Shown here one piece after another: positions 17,261 to 26,196 of a stretch of 35,272 nucleotides of DNA. The notes beneath the pieces are model-generated. The model saw only the letters and a program-made list of their open reading frames with translations. It had not been told where the DNA came from and made no database searches. The DNA comes from Peptococcus simiae (lineage in GTDB: Bacteria > Bacillota > Peptococcia > Peptococcales > Peptococcaceae). The first letter of the stretch is position 1. Every line of letters begins with the position of its first letter. The stretch is taken from the NCBI RefSeq assembly GCF_046097595.1, contig NZ_JBJUVG010000014.1, positions 1 through 35,272 on the forward strand, in the 5' to 3' direction. Made by a program: the position numbers and the translations under genes.

Positions 17261-18175
17261 ATGTTAGGTTTCAAGCAAATCGAGCTCTCTGATAAAGATA
17301 TCCTCGATAATTTTTTTATCCAAACACAAAATCAAATTTCTGATACCACCTTTACCAACTTATACATGTGGCGGCGGTGTTATGCAGTGCGGTGGGCTGT
17401 TGTGGAGGGACACCTGGTCGTACAACCGAATGCTTGGGAAAGCAGCTGGATTTTACCCCCTTACGGCTACACGGAAGATGATGCGTCCTTTAAGGATGCG
17501 GTAGAGACTTTGGCGGAATCCTTCCATGATGACGGCAAAGACTTTGTCATCCGGGGGATTACCGATGCCGAAAAGGAACGGATGGAAGCCCTATGGCCGG
17601 CCCAGTTTACCTTTGAAGAAGAGCGAGACATTGCCGACTACATATATAATGGTGAAGACCTGCGCCAGCTCAAGGGGCGGAAGTATAGCAAAAAAAGAAA
17701 CCACCTGAACGCCTTTTTACGGGAATATCCGGACTATGGATTCGCCGAATTAACCAAGGAGGACGTCCCGGAGGCGCTGGAATTCTTAGAATACTGGTAT
17801 GGTGAACAAAACCGGAATGGAAACCTGTCTGACAGCTTGCTCTGTGAACGGGAGGCCATTTACGATGCCCTCATGGCTATTGATGAGCTGGCCTATTCAG
17901 GGGGCTATATCCGGATTAATGGTAAGATGGTGGCCCTCACCATGGGTGAGCGGGTCAATGAAAATACGGTGGTTATCCATATTGAGAAGGCCTTTGCCGA
18001 TTATCGGGGCCTGTACGGGGCCATCAATAAAGACTACCTGAACCACTTTTGGCCGGACATTGAATATGTCAACCGGGAAGAGGATATGGGTCTTGAAGGC
18101 TTGCGTCATGCAAAAGAATCCTATTACCCGGCCTACCTTTTAATGAAGCACAAGGCTGTGTGGAAAAATGATTAA
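17261..18175 (+). CDS. DUF2156 / phosphatidylglycerol lysyltransferase-C-like protein
   Basis: 304 residues. It matches the stand-alone DUF2156 form: two GNAT-like lobes related to the C-terminal domain of MprF-type aminoacyl-transferases. Typical segments are DTTFTNLYMWRRCYAVRW near the N-terminus, YIYNGEDLRQLKGRKYSKKR (about 127-146, the family's LxGxKYxxKRN motif) and VVIHIEKAFADYRGLYGAIN near the C-terminus. There are no membrane helices, so it is not a lipid flippase-synthase by itself; the substrate is unknown. ATG 17261 has SD AGAGGAG. The next gene starts eight bases inside its 3' end, suggesting joint work with the acetyltransferase. Confidence 0.88.
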   Translation: MLGFKQIELSDKDILDNFFIQTQNQISDTTFTNLYMWRRCYAVRWAVVEGHLVVQPNAWESSWILPPYGYTEDDASFKDAVETLAESFHDDGKDFVIRGITDAEKERMEALWPAQFTFEEERDIADYIYNGEDLRQLKGRKYSKKRNHLNAFLREYPDYGFAELTKEDVPEALEFLEYWYGEQNRNGNLSDSLLCEREAIYDALMAIDELAYSGGYIRINGKMVALTMGERVNENTVVIHIEKAFADYRGLYGAINKDYLNHFWPDIEYVNREEDMGLEGLRHAKESYYPAYLLMKHKAVWKND

Positions 18176-19322
18176 CTGGGGAATTCGGCCGGCAGAAGCC
18201 CGGGATGGGGAGCTTTTAAAAGAGCTCTGGCGCTATTCCTTTCATAATGATGGAGAGGCCTTTACCGATTGGTATTTCCGGGCCTACCACCGCTTTTCAG
18301 AAACCCTGGTGGCCACTTCGCCCGCCGGGCAGGTGGTGGCCTCCCTCCAGTGTATAGACATGACCCTGAAAAATAAGGCGCAATCATTGAAGACGGCCTA
18401 TATCGTAGGAGTCAATGCCTTCCCGGAAGTCCGGGGACGGGGGGCGGTAGGGGCCCTCATGCAGGAAGCCCTCAAGCGGTCGCCCTACACTGGACTCTTA
18501 CTCATGCCCTTTGAGGGGAATTTTTATGCCCCCCTGGGTTTTCGCTATATGAACTACCATGGGCAAATCAGTGTGCCTATGGGGGATTTATATGCCTATA
18601 GCCAGAAGGCAGAGCTGACCTTTAAACGGTTTTCCTTAAAGGCAGCACCAGTCACTGACCTGGACCGGGTTTATAGCACCTGGCAGGGTCGCTACTATGC
18701 CTTCTACGTCCAAAGGGATAGCCGGCGCTGGCAGGCCCTCTTAGATGACTTAGCTGCAGAAGGGGGCTATGGGGTCATGGCCTATGCCCAAGGCCAGCCG
18801 GTGGGCTACCTCCTCTATAGCCTGCAAGAAAAAACCTTCTATATCCGGGAAATGGCCTACCTGTCAGACCAGGCCAGGGCCGGTCTTTACCACTATGTGA
18901 CTGGCCACCGGTCCCAGCTGGGCACGGTCACCTGGTCGGCCCCCTTGGATGAGCCAGTCATCGACCAGCCGGCAGGGGCTAAGGATTATATTACTTATGA
19001 ACCCTTTATGATGTGGCGGTTTTTATCCCCGGCCAGCCTGCCGTTTTTTGCCTCAAAGGAGCCGGAAGTCCCTCTGACCTTTGCCTATAAGGATAGCCAC
19101 TTAAAGCGGATCTCCCTTTGGCGCTGGGAGGGCGACCGGGTCGAGCCCATTGACCAGGCTGAGGTGGACTTTTCCGTTACGCCCGAAACCTTGTCCGACT
19201 TGGTTTTTGGCCACCGGCGCCGGCTTAAACAAGGCTGTGACATCAAGGATGCAGAGGCCTTTGCAGCCTTTGGCGCCCTCTTTCCCAGTCGTCCGCTGGC
19301 CTACATCAATGAATATTTTTAG
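18168..19322 (+). CDS. Eis-like GNAT N-acetyltransferase
   Basis: 384 residues, typical of the Eis family: an N-terminal GNAT domain, a second GNAT-like domain and a C-terminal sterol-carrier-like domain. The acetyl-CoA loop is in VGVNAFPEVRGRGAVGALM (about 84-102). LLMPFEGNFYAPLGFRYMNY is the family segment after it. The C-terminal residue block ends RPLAYINEYF, and Eis proteins use the terminal carboxylate in catalysis. Substrate is unknown; family members acetylate amines, including aminoglycosides in some species. Overlaps the DUF2156 gene by eight bases (ATGATTAA). Confidence 0.88.
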   Translation: MINWGIRPAEARDGELLKELWRYSFHNDGEAFTDWYFRAYHRFSETLVATSPAGQVVASLQCIDMTLKNKAQSLKTAYIVGVNAFPEVRGRGAVGALMQEALKRSPYTGLLLMPFEGNFYAPLGFRYMNYHGQISVPMGDLYAYSQKAELTFKRFSLKAAPVTDLDRVYSTWQGRYYAFYVQRDSRRWQALLDDLAAEGGYGVMAYAQGQPVGYLLYSLQEKTFYIREMAYLSDQARAGLYHYVTGHRSQLGTVTWSAPLDEPVIDQPAGAKDYITYEPFMMWRFLSPASLPFFASKEPEVPLTFAYKDSHLKRISLWRWEGDRVEPIDQAEVDFSVTPETLSDLVFGHRRRLKQGCDIKDAEAFAAFGALFPSRPLAYINEYF

Positions 19323-19355
19323 GGGATAACCCGGCTGTTGATGGGCGGGGCAGCA

Positions 19356-19385
19356 TAGACAAGGGGTTCTTTTTTATGCTATAGT
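19356..19385 (+). promoter_or_regulatory. promoter of the fakA-degV unit
   Basis: TAGACA (19356-19361), 18-bp spacer, and TGCTATAGT (TATAGT at 19380-19385, with extended TG). Transcription would begin near 19391, which supports the downstream start at 19457 rather than the ATG at 19391. Confidence 0.75.
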
Positions 19386-19456
19386 TTAGTATGATTGTTT
19401 ACAAGAACGCTGCTCATGAGATGCCTTTCAAGGAGCAGATGATTCAGGAGGCAAAT

Positions 19457-21109
19457 ATGTCAAGCAACAAGCCCATCAATGGCGATCAATTTATAGAAAT
19501 GATAGCTTCCGCCGCAAACTGGCTGGAACAAAAAAGAGAAAATGTAGACCGGCTCAATGTATTTCCGGTGCCGGATGGTGATACAGGGACCAATATGTCT
19601 ATGACTATGCGGTCTGCAGATAAATTTGTGAAAGAACGTGCAGACCAGACTCAAGTGGAGGATGTGGCGGCCCAGATGGCTTATGGGGCCCTTATGGGGG
19701 CCCGGGGGAATTCCGGGGTCATCTTGTCGCAGATCCTTTCCGGTATTTCCCAAGGGCTCAGGGGTAAAACTGTAGTCGAGGTCAGTGACCTGGTCCAGGC
19801 CTTTGCTCTGGGAGCTGACGCCGCCTACAAGGCGGTGACTAATCCCATGGAAGGGACCGTTTTAACCGTTGTCCGGGAGGCCAGTGAGGCCCTGAATCGG
19901 GCCTACCAGCCGGATATGGGCGCCGAAGAGGCCCTATCCCTTTTCTTACAGGCCGGCTATGCCAGCCTCAACCGGACCCCGGACCTGCTGCCGGTCCTCA
20001 AGCAAGCTGGCGTCGTTGATGCCGGTGGGCAGGGGCTCCTCTTTATCTTCGAAGGCTTCCTGGCAGCCCTCCAGGGCAAACCTGCCGCCTCTCCGGTTAT
20101 CGTGGAAAAAGAACCGGTGGTAGAGGATGATTTTGAGGATACCTTTGAGCACTTTTTTGCTGACTTAAACGAAATCATCTATCCCTATTGTACCGAGTTT
20201 CTGGTCCTGGCAGACGGCAGTCACCCGGAAAGCCCCATTGAGGCCTTGAAAAACTACCTAACCAGCTATGGGGACTGCATGCTGGTGGTCGGCACCGATG
20301 ACCTGGTCAAGGTCCACATCCACACCAATGACCTGGGAGCGGTCTTCTCCTTTGCCTCCCAGTTCGGTGAACTGACCGATATTAAAATCAATAACATGCG
20401 GGAACAAAACCGGGCCTTACAGGCCAAGGGCAAGGCCCAGGCGCCAGAGACCAGTGAATATGTAGTGATTGCCGTTGCCACCGGTGACGGCCTGGCTGAA
20501 GTTTTTAAGAGCCTAGGCGCCAGCCATGTCATCCATGGGGGACAGACCATGAACCCCAGCACCCAGGACTTCCTGGATGCCATGGAGGCCCATCCCGCAG
20601 AGCATACCATCTTGTTGCCTAACAATAAAAATATTATCATGACGGCGGAGCAGGCGGCCAAACTGGTTGATGGCGATGTCCGAGTGATTCCCTCCCGGAC
20701 CCTTCCCCAAGGCCTTGCGGCCTTAATGCAATTTTTGCCTGAGCAGGATATTGACAACAATGCCTCTGATATGGAAGAGGCCCTGGCCAATGTTTTGAGC
20801 GGTGAGATTACAACGGCTGTCCGTGATACTTCTATTGAAGGCATTGACATCAAAAAGGATGCCTTCTTAGCCATCCTGGAAGGCAAAATCATTGCCGCCG
20901 AGGACCAAATTGGCAGCTCCCTCGAAGCCATCATCCAAAAAATGGCTGACAATCATGTTGAGCTCATTACCCTGTATTATGGGGCGGAGGTCGCTGAAGA
21001 CGAGGTCAACCGGTATATTGAAAAATTATCCGACCAATATACAGATATAGACTTTGAAGCCTACCAGGGCGGACAAGATATTTATCCCTACATTATTTCG
21101 GCTGAATAG
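19457..21109 (+). CDS. fakA: fatty acid kinase catalytic subunit, DhaL/YloV family
   Basis: 550 residues from ATG 19457, which has AGGAGG five bases upstream; an in-frame ATG at 19391 has no SD and would coincide with the predicted transcript start. FakA phosphorylates fatty acids bound to a FakB (DegV) protein. The N-terminal DhaL domain has the Mg-ATP motif VFPVPDGDTGTNMSM (35-49, with D40 and D42) and MGARGNSGVILSQ. The middle and C-terminal FakA domains follow, including the GNAT-free block with GGQTMNPSTQDFLDAM. The length is normal. The next gene encodes the likely fatty-acid-binding partner. Confidence 0.94.
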   Translation: MSSNKPINGDQFIEMIASAANWLEQKRENVDRLNVFPVPDGDTGTNMSMTMRSADKFVKERADQTQVEDVAAQMAYGALMGARGNSGVILSQILSGISQGLRGKTVVEVSDLVQAFALGADAAYKAVTNPMEGTVLTVVREASEALNRAYQPDMGAEEALSLFLQAGYASLNRTPDLLPVLKQAGVVDAGGQGLLFIFEGFLAALQGKPAASPVIVEKEPVVEDDFEDTFEHFFADLNEIIYPYCTEFLVLADGSHPESPIEALKNYLTSYGDCMLVVGTDDLVKVHIHTNDLGAVFSFASQFGELTDIKINNMREQNRALQAKGKAQAPETSEYVVIAVATGDGLAEVFKSLGASHVIHGGQTMNPSTQDFLDAMEAHPAEHTILLPNNKNIIMTAEQAAKLVDGDVRVIPSRTLPQGLAALMQFLPEQDIDNNASDMEEALANVLSGEITTAVRDTSIEGIDIKKDAFLAILEGKIIAAEDQIGSSLEAIIQKMADNHVELITLYYGAEVAEDEVNRYIEKLSDQYTDIDFEAYQGGQDIYPYIISAE

Positions 21110-21125
21110 AGAGGAGGGACCGCCT

Positions 21126-21986
21126 ATGACAAAAATAGGTATCGTTACGGATAGTACCGCCGACCTACCTGATGAAATTACGTCCAAGTACAATATCCGC
21201 GTCGTTCCCTTAACTGTTACATTTAATGATAAACAATACCTGGACCGGGTAGACTTAACCAATGAATCCTTTTATGAACAGCTGACCAGCCTTCAAGAAC
21301 TGCCCAAAACCTCCCTGCCCAAGCCGGAACTCTTTAATGCCGCTTACCAGCAGCTGGCTGATGCCGGTTGCTCAGTGATTTACTCTATCCACCTGGCATC
21401 AGAATTAAGTGGAACGGTCAATGCCGCCCGCTTAATCGGCAAGGAATTTTCTGCCGCCGATGTCCGGGTTTGGGATAGCCGGTCAGCGACCATTGGCTTA
21501 GGCCTTTTGGTAAAAGAACTGGCTGTGCGGATTAAGGCAGGTGCTTCAGTAGAGGCTTGTGACGCTTTTTTAGAAGAAGCGATTGGCCAACTGAAGATCT
21601 ATTTTTTAATTGATTCCCTGGATAATCTTGAAAAGGGTGGCCGCATTGGCAAAGCTGGTTACCTGGTTGGGTCTATTTTAAATATTAAGCCCATCCTGAT
21701 TTTGGCCGATGGGACCATCTCCGTTCATAAAAAAATCCGTGGCAATAAAAAGGATCGGGTTATCAATGAATTAACTGAAGCTGTTCTGGCCGAGATAAAT
21801 GCCGATCAACCGGTAACAATAGCCGCTGGCTACAACAATAATAAAGAGGCAGCAGATGCCTTGATGGACGCTCTTAGTGTCCAGGTGCCTGACTTAGCAC
21901 CGGACTACTTCCAAATTGGCTCAGTTGTCTCAACCCACATAGGACTTGGCGCCTGTGGGGCAGCCTTCTTACAAACTGAAAGGTAG
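21126..21986 (+). CDS. DegV family fatty-acid-binding protein (FakB-like)
   Basis: 286 residues from ATG 21126, behind a strong GAGGAGGGA SD. A DegV fold that holds a fatty acid in a deep pocket and presents the carboxylate to FakA. Motifs: IGIVTDSTADLPDE (4-17), DSRSATIGLGLLV, and LDNLEKGGRIGKAGYLVGS with the loop that covers the ligand. Adjacent to fakA, 16 bases after it, so the pair likely incorporates exogenous fatty acids into phospholipid. Confidence 0.94.
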   Translation: MTKIGIVTDSTADLPDEITSKYNIRVVPLTVTFNDKQYLDRVDLTNESFYEQLTSLQELPKTSLPKPELFNAAYQQLADAGCSVIYSIHLASELSGTVNAARLIGKEFSAADVRVWDSRSATIGLGLLVKELAVRIKAGASVEACDAFLEEAIGQLKIYFLIDSLDNLEKGGRIGKAGYLVGSILNIKPILILADGTISVHKKIRGNKKDRVINELTEAVLAEINADQPVTIAAGYNNNKEAADALMDALSVQVPDLAPDYFQIGSVVSTHIGLGACGAAFLQTER

Positions 21987-21993
21987 GGAAATT

Positions 21994-22452
21994 ATGGATC
22001 GCTTAGAAGCACAAGTAAAACAAATGAAAAAGTTGCAAAAACGAGGAAAAAAAGAAGCAGCGCGGTTAAATAAGTTAGCCCGCAAGCAGATGAAGGACTT
22101 GGATATTTCCGCATCACTCGATAAACTCACTGATGATGTTTTACCTAAGGTCCAGAAATTACCCTTCATTGCCCGCTGCAAAATGAATTGCCGCAAATTA
22201 GGGCTTTTAGGGCTTGCCTTGGCTGCCTTCAGTGGTCTTGCCTACCTCTGCTACCGCATCCGTCGGTCTAAGCAGGAAAAAGAAACCCTTCCTTATGACA
22301 ACCGCTTTGAACTCATCGATGGTGTTGAAGACGAAGTGGCCCATGATTTCGACTTTGGCCAAGCCAGCCTGGAAGAATTGGAAGAGGCCCTGCTCCAAGT
22401 GGAAAACCGCCTCTGTGAAGTCAATGAAGGTATAGACGCTGTAGAAAAATAA
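21994..22452 (+). CDS. small membrane protein of unknown function
   Basis: 152 residues from ATG 21994 with SD AGGTAGGGA. The N-terminal 50 residues are very rich in Lys/Arg (KQMKKLQKRGKKEAARLNKL) and likely helical. One hydrophobic segment lies at about residues 70-86 (LGLLGLALAAFSGLAYL). The C-terminal tail is acidic (YDNRFELIDGVEDEVAHDFD, EELEEALLQVENRLCEVNEG) and looks like a coiled coil. No family is recognised. It is the last gene of the fakA-degV unit, seven bases after degV, followed by a terminator. Confidence 0.8.
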   Translation: MDRLEAQVKQMKKLQKRGKKEAARLNKLARKQMKDLDISASLDKLTDDVLPKVQKLPFIARCKMNCRKLGLLGLALAAFSGLAYLCYRIRRSKQEKETLPYDNRFELIDGVEDEVAHDFDFGQASLEELEEALLQVENRLCEVNEGIDAVEK

Positions 22453-22460
22453 TCAAGAAG

Positions 22461-22527
22461 CCGCTATCTGGAAGCTGCCTGCCCTGCCCTGTGTAAGGGC
22501 GGGTTAAGCCTTTAGATAGCGGTTTTT
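22461..22527 (+). terminator. large terminator after the fakA unit
   Basis: CCGCTATCT (22461-22469) pairs with AGATAGCGG (22514-22522), followed by five T. The 44-base interior holds a second hairpin around GCCCT and AGGGC. Confidence 0.85.
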
Positions 22528-22621
22528 GTGTTGCTGGGGTAAATAGGACGACAAAAGTAGGGCAGCCCCGGCTGCGCTAGCGGGGGATAAAAGGGATTTT
22601 TAACAAAATCTGTAAAAATAA

Positions 22622-22650
22622 TTGACAATCCGCCAGGACCGTGGTAAAGT
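22622..22650 (+). promoter_or_regulatory. promoter of tRNA-Leu(GAG)
   Basis: TTGACA (22622-22627), 17-bp spacer, TAAAGT (22645-22650), 20 bases before the tRNA. Confidence 0.9.
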
Positions 22651-22670
22651 ATTACAGTATCATTGATTAA

Positions 22671-22752
22671 GCGGTTGTGGCGGAATAGGCATACGCGCAC
22701 GTTTGAGGGGCGTGTGGGGAGACCCGTGCGAGTTCAAGTCTCGCCAACCGCA
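22671..22752 (+). tRNA. tRNA-Leu, anticodon GAG
   Basis: 82-nt class II tRNA. Acceptor arms GCGGTTG and CAACCGC pair fully, discriminator A, no encoded CCA. Anticodon arm CACGT, loop TTGAGGG, GCGTG, with one G-U, giving GAG (reads CUC/CUU). A long variable arm with GGGGAGACCC and T arm GAGTTCAAGTCTC are present. Confidence 0.95.
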
Positions 22753-22755
22753 TTA

Positions 22756-22778
22756 GCACTCCTAAGGAGTGCTTTTTT
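22756..22778 (+). terminator. terminator of tRNA-Leu(GAG)
   Basis: GCACTCC (22756-22762), three-base loop, GGAGTGC (22766-22772), TTTTTT. It starts three bases after the tRNA. Confidence 0.95.
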
Positions 22779-22835
22779 GTGTCAAAAAATATTTTCTTTA
22801 TAATATAGAAGAAATGATGTCCGTCTTGGTTTATC

Positions 22836-22864
22836 TTGACGGTCTCTGGGGTAAATGATAAACT
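22836..22864 (+). promoter_or_regulatory. promoter for the thrS T-box transcript
   Basis: TTGACG (22836-22841), 17-bp spacer, TAAACT (22859-22864). A second -10-like TATAAT at 22799-22804 lacks a good -35. The leader begins right after this promoter. Confidence 0.75.
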
Positions 22865-22870
22865 GATACC

Positions 22871-23103
22871 ATATTAAAAAAGCCTTGATGAGGACGCCGG
22901 TAAGCGGTCATTCCAGAGAGTGCAGGGATGGTGGGACTGCATATGACCCTTGCTAAGTGTGACCACCTCGGAGCTGTCTTAGGAGGACTAAGACCGGTTG
23001 CCGCCGTTAAAGGGCTTAAAGTGGGCTGTCTTGTACAGTCAAATTGGGTGGAACCACGGGAGATACACGCGCTCGTCCCTTTATGGGATGGGCGTGTTTT
23101 TTA
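22871..23103 (+). promoter_or_regulatory. T-box leader, threonine-specific, controlling thrS
   Basis: Stem I shows AGAGAG (22915-22920) and the distal GATGGTGGGA element. The specifier is ACC at 22962-22964, aligned with ATC of the ileS leader through the shared CGGAGCT. The T-box core reads TGGAACCACG (23049-23058), one base away from the usual TGGNACCGCG. A terminator hairpin follows. Uncharged tRNA-Thr would favour readthrough into thrS. Confidence 0.93.
23065..23103 (+). terminator. T-box-controlled attenuator terminator of thrS
   Basis: ACACGC (23065-23070) pairs with GCGTGT (23092-23097), and CGTCCC (23074-23079) with GGGATG (23085-23090), with a small bulge between; a T-run follows. 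It ends 24 bases before the thrS start. Confidence 0.88.
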
Positions 23104-23127
23104 TTGATGATAAGGAGGAGTATTCAT

Positions 23128-25029
23128 ATGCGCATTCAATTACCGGACGGGCATCACCGTGATTTAGATGAAGGGGCTACGGGCTTAGACTTAGCAAAAG
23201 GTATTTCAAATGGTCTGGCTAAAAAAGCCCTAGCGGTTAAAGTAAACGGAGCTGTTGCAGACTTGGAAGCCCCGCTTCATGATGGAGATGCTGTAGAAGT
23301 CCTTACCTTTGACCAAGCCGAAGGGGCTGACGCTTTTCACCATACCTCTTCCCATGTCTTGGCCCAAGCGGTTCAAAACCTATACCCCGGTACCAAGCTG
23401 GCCATTGGGCCGGCTATTGAAAATGGCTTTTACTATGATGTCGACAGCGACCACCAGTTTACCCCGGATGACATCTCTAAAATAGAAGATGAAATGCGGC
23501 GGATTATTAAAAAGAATGCTAAGCTGGTTAAAAAAGTCCTGCCCCGGGATGAAGCTATTGCCCTTTTTGAAGAGAAGAATGAACCCTATAAGGTGGAACT
23601 CATTCAAGACCTGCCGGAAGATGAACCCATCAGCCTTTACGAAATGGGTGACTTTGTCGACCTCTGTGCGGGTCCTCACATTCCGCGGACAGGCTTAATC
23701 AAGGCCATCAAAGTCATGAACCTGGCCGGGGCCTACTGGCGGGGCGATGAAAATAATAAGATGCTTCAACGCATTTATGGGACCAGCTTCCCGAAACAGG
23801 AAGACCTGGATGCCTACCTCTTCCAGCTGGAAGAAGCCAAGCGCCGTGACCACAGACGGTTGGGTAAAGAGTTAGACCTCTTCTCCTTTGTCGATGAAGC
23901 CCCCGGCTTCCCTATTTTCCATGCAAAGGGGATGATCCTCCGCAATCAGCTGGAAAAATTCTGGCGAGAACTGCATGAGGCTGATGGCTATGGTGAAATC
24001 CGGACACCGCTCATCATGAACCGGGCCCTGTGGGAACGGAGCGGCCACTGGGACCACTATAAAGACAATATGTATTTCACTGAAATTGATGAAGAACCCT
24101 ATGCCATCAAACCGATGAACTGCCCGGGCAGCATCCTACTCTATAATGAAAGTATGCACAGCTACCGGGACCTGCCCATCCGCTGGGGTGAACTGGGCCT
24201 TGTCCACCGCCATGAATTATCCGGGGCCCTTCACGGTTTAATGCGGGTCCGGGCCTTTACCCAGGATGATGGACACATCTTCATGCGGGAAGACCAGATT
24301 GAAGAAGAGCTCATTGGGGTTATGCGCCTAGTCAGCAATATTTACAAGCCCTTCGGCTTTGAATATTCTGTTGAGCTCTCCACCCGGCCGGAAGACTCCA
24401 TGGGGTCTGAAGAATTATGGGAACAGGCTACGGAAGGTTTGAAAAACGCCTTGGAAAAAGTTGGCGTTGACTATAAAATCAACCCTGGAGATGGGGCTTT
24501 CTATGGGCCTAAAATCGACTACCACTTAAAAGACTCCATTGGCCGGACCTGGCAGTGTGGGACTATCCAATTAGACTTCCAGTTGCCTGAGAAGTTTGAT
24601 ATGACCTACATTGGTGAAGATGGTGAAAAACATCGGCCGGTCATGGTTCACCGGGCTATCATGGGCAGTCTGGAACGGTTCATCGGTATCTTGGTTGAAC
24701 ACTATGCCGGTGCCTTTCCAACCTGGTTGGCTCCAGTCCAGGTCCGGGTCTTACCCATTACAGATGACCAGGCAACCTATGCCGATGAGATTCGCGAAAA
24801 AATGCACCAGGCTGGCATCCGTTGTGAAGTGGACCACCGAAATGAAAAAATCGGCTATAAAATCCGTGAAGCAACGGTTCAAAAAATCCCCTACATGTTG
24901 GTCGTTGGGGCGAAAGAAGCCGCTGACGGAAAGGTCTCCTTACGGACCTACCATGATGGCGATAAGGGGACCGTTGCCCTGGATGGCCTAATTAATGACA
25001 TTGTTGAGGAAGTTAAAGAGCGGCGGTAA
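23128..25029 (+). CDS. thrS: threonyl-tRNA synthetase
   Basis: 633 residues from ATG 23128, preceded by AAGGAGGAG; an in-frame upstream frame from 23044 lies inside the T-box terminator and is not coding. A class II synthetase charging tRNA-Thr. Domains in order: TGS (1-60), editing domain with HHTSSHVLAQAVQNLYPG, catalytic core with MNCPGSILLYNESMHSYRDL and RMRV-type AFTQDDGHIF, and an anticodon-binding domain starting near VQVRVLPITDDQ. The zinc-binding Cys and His residues of the core are present. Full length; T-box regulated. Confidence 0.97.
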   Translation: MRIQLPDGHHRDLDEGATGLDLAKGISNGLAKKALAVKVNGAVADLEAPLHDGDAVEVLTFDQAEGADAFHHTSSHVLAQAVQNLYPGTKLAIGPAIENGFYYDVDSDHQFTPDDISKIEDEMRRIIKKNAKLVKKVLPRDEAIALFEEKNEPYKVELIQDLPEDEPISLYEMGDFVDLCAGPHIPRTGLIKAIKVMNLAGAYWRGDENNKMLQRIYGTSFPKQEDLDAYLFQLEEAKRRDHRRLGKELDLFSFVDEAPGFPIFHAKGMILRNQLEKFWRELHEADGYGEIRTPLIMNRALWERSGHWDHYKDNMYFTEIDEEPYAIKPMNCPGSILLYNESMHSYRDLPIRWGELGLVHRHELSGALHGLMRVRAFTQDDGHIFMREDQIEEELIGVMRLVSNIYKPFGFEYSVELSTRPEDSMGSEELWEQATEGLKNALEKVGVDYKINPGDGAFYGPKIDYHLKDSIGRTWQCGTIQLDFQLPEKFDMTYIGEDGEKHRPVMVHRAIMGSLERFIGILVEHYAGAFPTWLAPVQVRVLPITDDQATYADEIREKMHQAGIRCEVDHRNEKIGYKIREATVQKIPYMLVVGAKEAADGKVSLRTYHDGDKGTVALDGLINDIVEEVKERR

Positions 25030-25132
25030 GGGCCGGGCTCATCCGATAAATGAAGGGAGGGGGTGCGATGGGAAAGCTGGCAAGTGACCAGCCTTCCTGT
25101 TGCCCCCTATCTTTTAGAAAGGTGGGCGAGTC

Positions 25133-26194
25133 ATGTCATACCAGTCTAGGCGCCCTCCTGAAAGAAGGCGCCCGGCAGATCAACCGGTCAGACGACGAGA
25201 AGGCGCCGGCTCTTCGCGAAACCGGCCGCCACGGCGGAGAAGACGCCGCTACCGCCTGCGATTAAGGGCAAAGATTCTCCTGGGCCTCTTGTTGCTCCTT
25301 ATCCTTTTTGCCCTGGTTAGGTGCGGTACTTCCGGCCAGCAGGAGCCGGTGCAGGATAAGGCCTTGACGGCGACCGATACCAGCGGTCATATCCAGGCCA
25401 AAGATATTTCCAGCCACGCCGCCATTGCCATCAATGCAAAAAACGGGGAGGTCCTGTTCGCCAAGGCGGCGGAAGACCAAAAATACCCGGCCAGCTTAAC
25501 CAAGCTGATGACCCTCTATGTGGCCCTGCTCGACCAGAAAGACCTCTCCCAGGAAGTTGAACTAACCAGCGACGTCTTTACCGGCCTAGCTGAAAAAGAC
25601 TTAGCCACGGCCGGCTTTCAAGTTGGCGATAAGGTTACCGTAGAAGACCTCATGTACGCCACCATCCTGCCTTCCGGTGCAGATGCTGCCCGGGCCTTGG
25701 CGATTGTGACCTCAGGGTCTGAGGAGGCCTTCGTTGAGCGGATGAATGAGGAGGCCGCCGCCCTGGGAATGCGCGGAACCTACTTTGTCAATGTGACCGG
25801 GGCCCATGACCCCAAGCATGTGAGCACCGTCGCAGATATGGCCAAGTTAATGCGGGCCGGCCTTAAAAACGATACCTTTGCCCAGGTTATTCAAAGTATG
25901 CACTATACAACAGAGGCCCCGCGGCCTTCGGCCAAGGGCCTGCGCTTAGACCATTCTCTGGCGCGTTATCTGGATAACTTTGATCGGGTCATGGCTGATC
26001 CCAGCTTTGAAATCCTGGGTGGGAAGACCGGTTACACCGGTGAAGCCGGCCTCTGCCTGGCGAGCCTGGGCCGGGACCGGGAAAGTAATGAACGGGCCAT
26101 TGTAGTCACCATGGATGGTAAAGGAACGGCCGGTAACTACTATCCGGCCCTGAAGGACGCTGCGGTTTTGTATGAAGGTATTTTCAAAGGATAA
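25133..26194 (+). CDS. D-alanyl-D-alanine carboxypeptidase (S11, low-MW PBP)
   Basis: 353 residues. It removes terminal D-Ala from peptidoglycan stem peptides outside the cell. SxxK is SLTK (S121, K124) and KTG is K298-G300 in LGGKTGYTGEAG. The second motif, normally S-x-N, reads S181-G-A here (ILPSGADAARAL), so the usual Asn is Ala. The N-terminus is odd: residues 6-45 form a cytoplasmic tail with about twenty Arg, before one membrane helix (about 48-62). There is no cleavable signal, so it is probably membrane-anchored at the N-terminus rather than by the usual C-terminal helix. SD AAAGGTGGGCGAG. A second frame with a stronger SD overlaps the tail (see findings). Confidence 0.92.
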   Translation: MSYQSRRPPERRRPADQPVRRREGAGSSRNRPPRRRRRRYRLRLRAKILLGLLLLLILFALVRCGTSGQQEPVQDKALTATDTSGHIQAKDISSHAAIAINAKNGEVLFAKAAEDQKYPASLTKLMTLYVALLDQKDLSQEVELTSDVFTGLAEKDLATAGFQVGDKVTVEDLMYATILPSGADAARALAIVTSGSEEAFVERMNEEAAALGMRGTYFVNVTGAHDPKHVSTVADMAKLMRAGLKNDTFAQVIQSMHYTTEAPRPSAKGLRLDHSLARYLDNFDRVMADPSFEILGGKTGYTGEAGLCLASLGRDRESNERAIVVTMDGKGTAGNYYPALKDAAVLYEGIFKG

Positions 26195-26196
26195 CA

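Noticed and set aside
20266..20952. 228-codon minus-strand frame inside fakA
   Set aside because: Shadow of a certain gene; Ser/Ala/Arg-rich composition typical of antisense reading.
25068..25265. 65-codon frame with a strong SD overlapping the carboxypeptidase start
   Set aside because: No recognisable protein features, and it competes with a clear gene; kept only as a remark in the findings.
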